In this document: in pieces, positions 26,044 through 34,784 of the stretch | Position numbering within the stretch: the first letter of the stretch is position 1 | Layout: each line of letters begins with the position of its first letter | Assembly (NCBI GenBank): GCA_016713535.1 | Contig: JADJOY010000014.1 | Location: forward strand, 124,001-188,000 | Length of the DNA stretch: 64,000 nucleotides | Source of the DNA: Deltaproteobacteria bacterium | Lineage (GTDB): Bacteria > JADJOY01 | Direction of reading: 5' to 3' | Notes under the pieces: generated by a model | The model's input: the letters and a program-made list of their open reading frames with translations, nothing else | Told to the model about the DNA's origin: nothing | Databases searched by the model: none | Program-made: the position numbers and the translations under genes

Positions 26044-26790
26044 TCACGCGGCGCGAGAGCCGGCGCGGGTGCGGGCGCGCACCGAGCGGCGGATCCGCAT
26101 CAGGTCGCGCAGGTTGCGGAGGTTGCCGCGCACCAGCTCGAGGCGGCTGTCGCCGTCGTCGCGCCAGCGGATCGGCACCTCGCGGATCCGGTAGCCGGCC
26201 AGCCGCGCCAGCGCGAGGATCTCGACGTCGAACATGTAGCCGTCGATGCGCGCGTGGTGGAAGAGGTCGCGCGCGACGTCGGCGCGGAAGAACTTGAAGC
26301 CGCACTGGGTGTCGGTCAGCTCCGAGAGCCCGAGCGCATGGACCGCGGCACGGAAGCCCACCGAGCCCACCTGGCGGTACCAGCGCTGCGCGTGCTCGAT
26401 TCGCGAGCCGTGAGCGTGACGGGTGCCGATCACCACGTCGTAGCCCTGGCGCAGCCACGGTGCCACCAGCTCGTACTCCTCGATCGGGGTCTTGTCGTCG
26501 GCGTCCGCGTAGCCGATCACCGCGCCCGTCGCGACCTCCGCGCCGCGCCGGATCGCGTGGCCCTTGCCGAGGCGCTCCGGGCTGCCGATCACCTTCACCA
26601 CGCCATCGTTGGGGGTGGCGCTCGCCGCGAGCTCACGGGTGCCGTCGTCGCCGTCGGCGACCACGATCAGCTCGAACACCTCGCCGCGCGACTCGAAGTA
26701 GTCGCGGACCGACCGCACGACCGGTGCGATCGTGCGCGCTTCGTTGTAGGCGGGGAGGATCAGACTGACGGAGCAGGCGCTGGTCGGCAT
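26044..26790 (-). CDS. GT2 family, polyprenyl-phosphate sugar transferase-like
   Basis: Encodes 248 residues from ATG 26790. SLILPAYNEARTI, ELIVVADGDDGTREL, RLGKGHAIRRG and YADADDKTPIEEYELV (DxD) define the GT-A fold. DTQCGFKFFRADVARDLF and REVPIRWRDDGDSRLELV are typical of DPM1/ALG5-like enzymes that charge dolichyl or undecaprenyl phosphate. It has no membrane domain. It would supply lipid-linked sugar to the GT-C enzymes of the region. It is separated from the heptose operon by 187 bp holding a REP hairpin. Confidence 0.83.
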   Translation of the reverse strand: MPTSACSVSLILPAYNEARTIAPVVRSVRDYFESRGEVFELIVVADGDDGTRELAASATPNDGVVKVIGSPERLGKGHAIRRGAEVATGAVIGYADADDKTPIEEYELVAPWLRQGYDVVIGTRHAHGSRIEHAQRWYRQVGSVGFRAAVHALGLSELTDTQCGFKFFRADVARDLFHHARIDGYMFDVEILALARLAGYRIREVPIRWRDDGDSRLELVRGNLRNLRDLMRIRRSVRARTRAGSRAA

Positions 26791-26897
26791 TCGAGCTCGG
26801 GTCGGGGGGAGGCGCCATTCTAAACGCGAGCCGCGCGCCGGATCTACCGATTCGGACGTTTCGAGCGGATCGATCGCCCGCGCTCGATCGCGCTCGA

Positions 26898-26921
26898 GGG
26901 AGGGCTGACGCCCTCCCCTAC
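26898..26921 (-). repeat. REP hairpin, GTAG head, minus, tandem unit 1
   Basis: Minus strand: GTAG head, perfect 8-bp arms GGGAGGGC/GCCCTCCC, loop GTCA. Confidence 0.8.
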
Positions 26922-26977
26922 GAGCAACTGCGTCGGGGCGGGGTTCGGTACGAGCTGATGGCAACGGCACCGCCGGT

Positions 26978-27001
26978 GTAGCGGCGGGCGCGGGCCCGCC
27001 G
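26978..27001 (+). repeat. REP hairpin, GTAG head, plus, tandem unit 1
   Basis: GTAG head, perfect 8-bp arms CGGCGGGC/GCCCGCCG, loop GCGG. Confidence 0.8.
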
Positions 27002-27038
27002 GGATGAGGCACGATCGCCCGCGCTCGATCGCGCTCTC

Positions 27039-27062
27039 GGGAGGGCTGACGCCCTCCCCTAC
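27039..27062 (-). repeat. REP hairpin, GTAG head, minus, tandem unit 2
   Basis: Identical to 26898-26921, exactly 141 bp downstream. Confidence 0.8.
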
Positions 27063-27118
27063 GAGCAACTGCGTCGGGGCGGGGTTCGGCACGAGCCGAT
27101 GGCAACGGCACCGCCGGT

Positions 27119-27142
27119 GTACCGGCGGGCACGAGCCCGCCG
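27119..27142 (+). repeat. REP hairpin, plus, tandem unit 2, head changed to GTAC
   Basis: Arms CGGCGGGC/GCCCGCCG are intact and the loop is ACGA. The head has lost the final G of GTAG, so this copy may no longer be mobile. Confidence 0.75.
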
Positions 27143-27179
27143 GGATGAGGCACGATCGCCCGCGGTCGGCCCCTTCCCG

Positions 27180-27202
27180 GCAGGGGCCTGCGCCGCGTGC
27201 CC
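27180..27202 (+). repeat. Degenerate REP hairpin
   Basis: Head GCAG, arms GGGCCTGC/GCGTGCCC with mismatches, loop GCC. It is a decayed relative of 3781-3803, with the same flank CCCGGCGAT. Confidence 0.5.
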
Positions 27203-27291
27203 GGCGATACAACGAAGCGATCGCATCCTCGGCGCCTCGTTTCCGGCACGGCCCCATCACGTCCCGAAAGTCCGCGACTCGCCGCTTCGCG

Positions 27292-29796
27292 TCAGTCGTA
27301 ATCGACGAAGCTCCCCTTGCCGTCGCCCAGGTAGAAGGCGACGTGCCCCCAGTAGGTGATCTCGACGACGTCGAGATGGCCGTCCCCGTTCACGTCGGCC
27401 ACGAGCGACGATCCGCTGGGGTCGTTCGCATATCGATCGACACTCGGTTCGAAGTGGCCCGAGCCATCGCCGAACGCAACGATGATTCCGGCGGCGCTCT
27501 CGGCGACCACGTCGCACCATCCATCCTCGTTGAAATCCCCGGATCCGGACGGAATCCCGATGTAGGGCGAGGAGACCGGGCCGATGAAGGTGCCGTCGCC
27601 TAGTCCGAACCACACGCGGTACGCGACCGGGTGCTGCTGCGCATCGTCAGCGTCCACGAGGTCGACGGTGCCGTCCCCGTCGACGTCGGCTACGAGCATC
27701 TGTCCGCCATCGGCCGGGATCAAATCGCTGAGCGCGAACCCACCACTCCCGTTCCCCAGATAGACGCGGATGTCGCCGTCGTCATCGAAGAAGGATTCGG
27801 TCTTGAACACGATGTCATTCGTCGCGTCGCCGTTCACACGAGCGATCGAGACCGTCCCCCAATCGGCCTGGACGGCCTCGAGCACTTGCATCGACCCGAA
27901 CGTGCCGTTCCCCTTCGAGAACCAAAGCTCGATGTCCGGGCCGAACGCGACGGCCAGGTCGTCCTTGCCGTCGCCATTCAGGTCACCGGCGACGACGTCC
28001 GCGGTGCCCGACGGGGTGTTGAGCGACGTGCGGAACGGCGCTGAGAACCCGCCATGGCCGTCGCCCAGGATGGCTTCGAGGTAGTAGCTGGGGCCGATCA
28101 GCCCCACACGGGCCACATCGTCGTGTCCGTCCCCGTTGAAGTCACCTCTCGCGACGTCGTGAAGCGTGGATCCGCCCAGGCTCACTAGCGTCCACGTCTG
28201 GGCGAAAGCCTCGCCGCCCTCGTTGAGAAGCGTGACCATGGAATAGCCCGGATCGAACGTCGCGACATCGATCGCCAGATCGACGCGCCCATCCTCGTTG
28301 AAATCTCCGGTGTCGAACCCTGTCAGCCCGTCGTACGAGTAGATGAGCTGAAGGAACGTCGCCGACGCCAGCCCCCCGCTGCCGTCGCCGAGGACCACCG
28401 GACCTCCGTAGATGCCGTTGCTGTACACGTCGGCTCGGCCGTCGACGTTGAAGTCGGCGATCGCGATTCCCTGGGAGTAGTCGCGATACGACTCGCCCCA
28501 CGGCAGAAAGGTGCCGTCGCCGTAGCCGAGGAACGTGTAGATCCGCTCGGCACCGCCGGCGATCAGGTCCGTGATGCCATCGCCGTTCAGGTCCGCCCCG
28601 TTGAGGCCCTTCATGTAGTCGTTTCGTGGGACGTTTAGGGTCCGGATCAGCGCACCGGTGCCGTCGTTCGAATAGATCGCCAGGTTGTTCACCGCCGAGA
28701 AGTACTGATCATGGGCCAGCGCTACGTCGACGTCGCCGTCCCGGTCGAAGTCATCCAGCGCGATCCCCGCGGGCGCGGAATCGGTGCCGACGGGCAGCCT
28801 CACCGAGAACCCGCCGTGCCGGTCGTTGAGTAAGACGAACAACGACCCCGGCCCGCCCGTGAGTGGGGGTGAGGTCGCAACGACGATGTCGGCGTAACCA
28901 TCCTCGTTGAAATCCGCCGCACCGATGGCCTTCCCGGCCACCCCGAGCGACACCGAGAGCGGCGGGGAGACCCCGCCGTGGCCATCGCCCCAGAACACCT
29001 GAACGCCCCCCGGGCTGCTCGCCGCTACATCCAAGTTCTGGTCGTTGTTGAGGTCCTCCACCACCAAACCGTAGAGCCCGTCGGTGGAGACGGAATACAG
29101 GGGCGGAAGAAAGCTGCCCGTTCCGTCCCCGAGCAGCACCGCCAGCTTTTTGTACGCGGAGGCCACCAAGTCGACGTGCCCGTCGCGATTGACGTCGCCG
29201 GCGCCCAGACCGGCTACGCCTGGGATCGAGCCCAGCTCGACGGAACTGCCGATTAAGAAACGTCCGGAGCCATCCCCCCAATGCCAGTAGACGCGATTCC
29301 CAGCCCCGAACGCGAAGTCGGGGTTTCCGTCTTCGTTCAGGTCCGTTGCGACCACCGCCTGCTGAGAGGTTGGCGGCGTGGCCGCCGCACCCACCGCTCC
29401 ATCATCCAGGCGCGCAGCAGGGGATCCGGGCAGGATGAACACCGGATAGGTGCCAATCCGCAGCCGATCCGCTCGCGGCGCGGACACGATGAAGCGACTC
29501 GCGGTGCTGATGAGCTGGCCCGCCTGGACCGTCACCGTGCCAGTCACCGCGCCCGGAGGGACGGCAACCGCGATCTTCGAATCGGACCAAGAAACGGCTG
29601 AGCCCGCGTCGATGCCTCCGAATCGGACGCCTCCGGCACCCTGCGAGTTGCCGAACCCGGTCCCCTGGATCACGACGACCGCGCCCACCGGCGCAGCCGA
29701 CGGCTCGATCGAGGTGATCGCCGGCCCACACGCTGCGAGCAGAATCGCCGCAAACCACCAGCGCGGACCTGCGCTACCGAGTCGCCTTCGAATCAT
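27292..29796 (-). CDS. Large VCBS/FG-GAP repeat lipoprotein with IPT/TIG domain
   Basis: Encodes 834 residues from ATG 29796 with a GGAGGT RBS. The lipoprotein signal ends at LLAAC (Cys about 23). An IPT/TIG immunoglobulin-like domain follows (ITSIEPSAAPVGAVVVIQG, residues about 27-105). Then come about 13 repeats with the calcium-binding motif DxNxDGxxD (DLNEDGNPD, DVNRDGHVD, DFNEDGYAD, DLNGDGKDD and others), predicting a beta-propeller of the integrin-alpha type at the cell surface. GC content is visibly lower than in the flanking genes. It follows the giant lipoprotein gene by only 10 bp, so the two form an operon. Function is probably adhesion or matrix binding, not shown. Confidence 0.8.
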   Translation of the reverse strand: MIRRRLGSAGPRWWFAAILLAACGPAITSIEPSAAPVGAVVVIQGTGFGNSQGAGGVRFGGIDAGSAVSWSDSKIAVAVPPGAVTGTVTVQAGQLISTASRFIVSAPRADRLRIGTYPVFILPGSPAARLDDGAVGAAATPPTSQQAVVATDLNEDGNPDFAFGAGNRVYWHWGDGSGRFLIGSSVELGSIPGVAGLGAGDVNRDGHVDLVASAYKKLAVLLGDGTGSFLPPLYSVSTDGLYGLVVEDLNNDQNLDVAASSPGGVQVFWGDGHGGVSPPLSVSLGVAGKAIGAADFNEDGYADIVVATSPPLTGGPGSLFVLLNDRHGGFSVRLPVGTDSAPAGIALDDFDRDGDVDVALAHDQYFSAVNNLAIYSNDGTGALIRTLNVPRNDYMKGLNGADLNGDGITDLIAGGAERIYTFLGYGDGTFLPWGESYRDYSQGIAIADFNVDGRADVYSNGIYGGPVVLGDGSGGLASATFLQLIYSYDGLTGFDTGDFNEDGRVDLAIDVATFDPGYSMVTLLNEGGEAFAQTWTLVSLGGSTLHDVARGDFNGDGHDDVARVGLIGPSYYLEAILGDGHGGFSAPFRTSLNTPSGTADVVAGDLNGDGKDDLAVAFGPDIELWFSKGNGTFGSMQVLEAVQADWGTVSIARVNGDATNDIVFKTESFFDDDGDIRVYLGNGSGGFALSDLIPADGGQMLVADVDGDGTVDLVDADDAQQHPVAYRVWFGLGDGTFIGPVSSPYIGIPSGSGDFNEDGWCDVVAESAAGIIVAFGDGSGHFEPSVDRYANDPSGSSLVADVNGDGHLDVVEITYWGHVAFYLGDGKGSFVDYD

Positions 29797-29806
29797 CCGC
29801 ACCTCC

Positions 29807-32800
29807 TCAAAGCCGCGGATGGTAAAGCCGGAACAAGTTCGGCGGCGCGATCTCCAGATCGATGAGCGTACGCAGAAACACGAGATCCGGGTTCTGATCG
29901 GTCTTGACGGCGCCCGGATACCAAGAGGGGGACGAGTCGAGGTAGAGAGCGCCCATCTCCGCGATGTTGACTTGCGCGTTGGTTCGCTCTCGATCACCAA
30001 GCTCGGTCGGGGCGATGGTGTAGATGTCGCTGTTGTTCAAGAAGTCGGGAGTCACGAGCGCGAACGCGATACGCGATGCGTTGGAGTTCCAACTTGGAAT
30101 CTGATCGGCGCAGGTGGCCTGGGCACACCCCGCGCTAGCGCTGCCATCGTCGGGACCTGTCAGGTTCTTCACGGTGCTGCCATCCATCGTCTGGGCGAGG
30201 ATGTCGAAGTCGCCGAACCTGTCACCGGCGGCAGTGACATCATTCTGGTTGAATCGACGGGAGTAGATGAGCCACGTGACGGGCAGTTGGGGAGCGGGCG
30301 GGATGTTGTCGATGCGAGTGGTCTGCGGCGAGATGTCCGGATCGAAGTCGCCGAGGTTGTCGTGTTTCGGATCCCAGCCCGTGCAGTTCAACGCAGGGTC
30401 GGTCTCGGGTGTGGTCAGAAGCGTGATCGGCAACCCCTCTGCTGGGGTGGTTCTGTCGAAGGTGACCGTGGCGAGCCCCTGAACCTTGGCCAAACCCGTA
30501 CTGCTCCCCGTACACGATACCGCGACGTTCTCACGGTCGCGAGTGAAGACCACGGTGATCGCGCTCCCGCCAAGAACACGGCCAACCGGGTCCGCGTGAG
30601 CGCGGTTGTCGTTCTTCGTGAGGTTCCATTCAAAGCCGTCCGCCATCCGGCGGGCGATGATGTCCGGATACGACGTCCCGCCATGGTCCGTCACACGTAC
30701 ATAGAGCAGCCAGTTGCCTTCGTCCGCCCACGACGGCAGCAACGCCGCATTCAAGCCGCCGGCCTGTGGAGCGCAGTCGTTCCAGGGCGAGCACGAACAG
30801 TGGGCTTGGGCAGTGCACGCGAGGTACTGCTGCCCGGACCCGTCGCTGTTGGCAAGCGCTACACGGCCGGTGAGCGGGCTGAAGCTGTTCGTCGCAGCGT
30901 CGAAGTCCGCACGCCAGAACGTCAGTGCCGGCTCGGTGGTGCGAATCTTCGGGGTGCGTACGGTCGTGTCACGTACCAGGATCTGATGCTCGGACGAGAA
31001 CACCCAGCTCGGCGTGTTCGGGTTGAAGGTGCCGCTCTGGATCACGTGGCTGTTCTTCGGAATAACGAGCGGCTCGGGCGATTCCCAGATCCCGCGGTAG
31101 TCCGTGACGGGGTCGGCAAACGTCGTATCTCGGTTGCCCAGGTAGAGCTTGTGCTTTTTCCCTTTCGGGTCACTCGCGCCACTCGAGAGCGGGATCCGCG
31201 CAATCGAGAACACGCCCTCGAGGCGCCCAAACGCTCCGAGTAGGCGGTTGCCGGTGAGTCGGGCGAGCGGCGCAGGATTGGCGTCGATGACCATCGCGCC
31301 TGCTTGCTTCGGTCCCTGAACTCCCTGGTCGTAGTACCGCGCGATGTAGGCCCGAAGACCGTCCGAGCTGCTGGCAATCGACCCGGACAACGTGTCCGTG
31401 GGGATCCCGAATCCGCGGCACTCGGGTGACGAGGGATCGGACGGCTTGTTCACGAGCGCACCCGGAGTGATCGGGCAGTCTTGCGAGAGCGGGAACTCGG
31501 GCCACACCCAGTGGCTCGTGAGGCTACCGTTCAGAAAGTTGACATCGACCAGGCTGAAGGTGGGAATGTCCGCGTACGCGGTCGCGCCGTCCCGCCATTG
31601 GCCGCTGGCGACGACCAACCGAATTCCCAGGTTGTCCCAAGCGCGGGCAGGTTCATCGAACCGTGGGACCACCACCGGCGGCGGCGACCCGTCGCGCAGG
31701 AGCGCCGTCACACCGAGCGGCTGCCCACCGAGGCTGATCCTTGGGTTCGACGGTGCGCCGAGGAACTGCTGGCCGTCCCCCGTGAGCCAGCCTTCCACAC
31801 TCGGATTGCCGCTGGTCAGGTCTCGGATGACCGCGATACGTCCCTTCTGGCTCGGGTTTCCGACCAACGGATAGGCGACCGTTGCGAACGCCCGCGTACC
31901 CGTCGCACCGTTCGCGCCCGCGCCCGGTATGCCTTCGACGATGTCGATGCCGCGGCTCACCGTGAGGACCGAGCCAGCCGTGGATGGATAGCCGCTCGGC
32001 TTCACGTCGATGGTGGCGGTCACGCCCTGCATCGTTGGCGCGAACGGGTTGTCGGGCAGAGGTGACAGGGCTGCCGTGACATCGATTCGGCTCACGGTTC
32101 CATCGTACTCGTTGGCGACGAAGAGATAGGCGCCATCCGACGTCGCGTCGATCCCGTGTGGACCACACCCGACCTGGAGAGTCGCGATGACTTCGTCGTT
32201 CGCCGTTCGCTCGTTGGTCGGCGCGAACTGGGCAGGGTTGATCCGAACGACGGTCACGGTGTTACCGACGTACTTTTGGAAATCGTCGCCCACGAACTGG
32301 CCGCAGGTATCCTGAGTACTTCGCGGGTTGTCCTGGTTGTGGTTCGTCAGGAAGGCGAAGTATTGGCCGCTTCCAGCCGGGTACTCGACGATCACGATGC
32401 CGTAGCCGACATTCCGACCTTCGTCGACCGCCTTGTCGGGATTACCGAGGTAGAGCACGTCCTCCTTCTGGGTATCGAACTGGCCGGACACCAGGCCCCA
32501 TGGATTGCCCAGGTTGTTGATCGTGACCGGCGCCGAGAACGTGCCGGGGTTGTTCGAGTTGTTGCCGAATGCTGCGATCTGACTAGTGTTGTAGGCCGTC
32601 ACGGCAATATCGGCGTACTCGTCCTCGGTCCACTCTCCGACGACGATCGCTCGTGGCTGGGCATCGACGTTGGTGTTGTTGGGGAGAACCCCGAAATTGG
32701 TGGTGTTGGTGAAGGTGCCAGTCCCGCTCCCGATCAGGATGCTGACGGTGTCGTTGTTGCCGGCTCGATCGTTCGCCGTGGCCAAATCGAGGACGGCATC

Positions 32801-34284
32801 GTCGTTCAAGTAGCCTGACGTGATCGCCTGCGGCGGGGCGTCCACCGGGAAGGACGAAGGCGCCGCGAACCCGCCGGCTCCATCGCCCAAGGCGACCGAT
32901 ACCGAGCTGGAGCCGCTGTTCGGTGTGGCCGCGTCGAGGAACGAGTCGCCGTTGAAATCGGCGAGCACGATGCCCGCCGGCTTGTCTCCGACCGAGTACG
33001 TCGTCGAGCCCGAGAACGTGCGCGCCTGAGCCTTGGTTCAGCAAGGTTCGGACGTGACCTGCATTCGGCGAGGTGCGGTCGTGCTTCGCGATCACCAGCT
33101 CGGGGTAGGCGTCCCCATCGAGCGTCCCGATGGCGATGCCCGTGGGCATCTCGGTCGCAGCGGTGCCGGCAGAGATGGTTGCGCCGGTGGTGAACGAGCC
33201 TGCGCCCGCGCCCCACAGGACGACAGCGGAGCAGTCCGGGACGCTCGTTCCGGCGAGGGTGACGGCGATGTCCACGTGACCGTCTTTGTCGATGTCCCCG
33301 ACCGCGAGCGCCGAGGGGCCATAGCCGACCGTGAACGTCGAACCGTTGGGAAACGACACCGTGTCGGCGATCCCGTCGGCGCGGAAGATCGCCACGGTGT
33401 TCCCGCCGCTGTTGGCAACCGCCAGGTCGAGGTCCCCGTCTTCATCGAAGTCGCCGGTGGCAATCGCTTTGGGCTGGGGGATCGTGATCTTCGTCGCGAG
33501 CGACGAACCCGATCCCGCCGGCAACGGTTCCCTGAAACACTTGCACAGCGCCACCCGCGGGGCGGGTGAAGGCCAAGTCGACTTGCGCCGGTTGTTGTCC
33601 CGAGTCGGTGTCGGTGTTCACCACCGCGAGGGCACCGCTCAGCAGGGTCGTATAGGCGAACGTGTAGTCCGGCGGCAGGAATGCGGTGGCGCCAAAGTAC
33701 TGGTCCTGAGCTGCGAGATCCGCTTCCGTTGCATGATTCGAGAGGTAATTGAACACCTGCGTAACGTTGCTGACGGGCACTCGATAGTCTTGCTCGTAGA
33801 GGATGTCGTCCTCGGTGCCCGAGAGGTTTCGATCGAGGAACGTGATTGGCACCACTTGGCGGTCAGGTGCATCCGAGTCCACTGCGTAGGGGAGGTCTGC
33901 GTAGTAGAGGTTCGTGAGAGGCGTGCTCGAGTCGTACGGGATCGCGCTGTCGATCCCGAAGCTGACCCCGATCGGTTTTCGACTCAGGGTGTTGCACTTG
34001 CCGGTATTGTTCTTGTCACAGACCAGATAGCCATCATCGGCGATCAACCCGCTCCGCGCGGCGGCCGAAAGGCCGCGCACGCGCACCACCTGACCCGACG
34101 CATTCCCGCTGCCTGGGCTGAGCGTGAGCGGGGCGACGGCTCCGGCGCCGAGGCCCCCACCCACCGGAGGCGCTTCGAGCCGCTCGACCGAAAACGAGCG
34201 GCTGCTCTCAGGGGAGGAGCAGCCAGCGGAGAACGTTGCGATCAAGGGCACCATGGCGACCGCGAGGAGGGTGTGCTGATTCAT
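29807..34284 (-). CDS. Giant FG-GAP/beta-propeller lipoprotein, two frame breaks
   Basis: Starts at ATG 34284 with a lipoprotein signal (LIATFSAGCSS). It reads through about 1,490 residues if the frame changes at about 33480-33530 and about 33025. Both breaks lie in conserved repeat sequence: IPQPKAIATGDF follows the first and TFSGSTTYSVGDKPAGIVLADF the second. FG-GAP motifs (DFDEDGDLD, DIDKDGHVD, DFNGDSFLD) occupy the middle. The C-terminal half has surface-layer or PD40-type propeller features (DATSDGAYLFVANEYDGTVSRID, GNWLLYVRVTDHGGTSYPDI). It is likely surface-exposed. GC is lower than average. The breaks are probably sequence errors, because the downstream frame remains protein-like for over 1,000 residues. 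Confidence 0.75.
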
Positions 34285-34397
34285 GTGAGACTGCCTCCAT
34301 GAGCCCTGCGTCGAAGCTGGCAGTGGGGTAGCGGCGAAGTGATCCGGGCCCGAGCACTATCGAAAAGAACCTGCATTCGGTGGTAATAACTGAGTGA

Positions 34398-34429
34398 ACG
34401 GTACGCCCCCGAGGGGGGGGGGGCGTCAA
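34398..34429 (-). promoter_or_regulatory. Possible promoter with an 11-C tract between the -35 and -10
   Basis: On the minus strand: TTGACG (34429-34424), 11 consecutive C, TCGGGGGCG, then TACCGT (34403-34398). The spacer is 20 bp as sequenced. Loss of three C would make it 17 bp. It lies about 115 bp upstream of the giant lipoprotein ATG. A homopolymer in a spacer is the classical layout of a phase-variable promoter. The tract length itself may be a sequencing uncertainty. Confidence 0.35.
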
Positions 34430-34496
34430 GAATTCCCTCCACCAGCGGGCGCGCTCCAGAGGATCGATCTTCGCTGGTCCGCCGGCCCCGCACCTC

Positions 34497-34521
34497 GTAG
34501 CGGCGCGGCGCGAGCCCGCCG
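34497..34521 (+). repeat. REP hairpin, GTAG head
   Basis: GTAG head, arms of the CGGCGGGC type with one bulged C, loop GCGA. Its flank CGGGATG is the same as at 26978. Confidence 0.65.
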
Positions 34522-34558
34522 GGATGGCGCACGAGCGTTCGCGCTCGATCCCGCTCGC

Positions 34559-34582
34559 GGGAGGGCTGGCGCCCTCCCCTAC
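34559..34582 (-). repeat. REP hairpin, GTAG head, minus orientation
   Basis: Minus strand: GTAG head, perfect arms GGGAGGGC/GCCCTCCC, loop GCCA. It pairs with 34601-34624, 18 bp away, which links the GTAG- and GGAG-headed types in one BIME. Confidence 0.8.
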
Positions 34583-34600
34583 ACACCCACCGGATCGCCT

Positions 34601-34624
34601 GGAGGGCCGCGATCCTTCGCGGCC
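34601..34624 (+). repeat. REP hairpin, GGAG head
   Basis: GGAG head, perfect arms GGCCGCG/CGCGGCC, loop ATCCTT. Identical to 34747-34770. Confidence 0.85.
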
Positions 34625-34700
34625 ACGAACGTAGGGTGGATCGGGCGCTGCGGAGAGGGACCAGGGTCCAAGGCCCCGTGTCCTCGAGGACTACCGCGGC

Positions 34701-34724
34701 GGCGGCGAGCGACCGCCGCCCTCC
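34701..34724 (-). repeat. REP hairpin, GGAG head, minus orientation
   Basis: Minus strand: GGAG head, perfect arms GGCGGCG/CGCCGCC, loop GTCGCT. Confidence 0.8.
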
Positions 34725-34746
34725 ACGGATCACGATCGAGCAGCGT

Positions 34747-34770
34747 GGAGGGCCGCGATCCTTCGCGGCC
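34747..34770 (+). repeat. REP hairpin, GGAG head
   Basis: GGAG head, perfect arms GGCCGCG/CGCGGCC, loop ATCCTT. It lies 22 bp from its partner at 34701. Confidence 0.85.
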
Positions 34771-34784
34771 GCCGACGAGCGCGA

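Larger units (their letters stand above)
26871..27152. repeat. Two tandem copies of a 141-bp BIME unit
   Basis: The block starting with CGATCGCCCG at 26871 repeats at 27012 and begins again at 27153, an exact period of 141 bp. Each copy contains a minus REP hairpin (26898 or 27039) and a plus hairpin (26978 or 27119). The two copies differ at only a few bases. Neither encodes a credible protein. It sits upstream of the DPM-like gene, whose ATG is at 26790. Confidence 0.85.
34430..34784. other. Intergenic array of five alternating REP hairpins
   Basis: No supported gene. Five hairpins alternate in orientation: plus 34497, minus 34559, plus 34601, minus 34701, plus 34747. It lies between the giant lipoprotein promoter and the 3' end of the SGNH gene. 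Confidence 0.75.

Noticed and set aside
26871-27163. Possible CRISPR array
   Set aside because: The period is 141 bp with repeated sequence throughout and no variable spacers. It is a duplicated BIME block.
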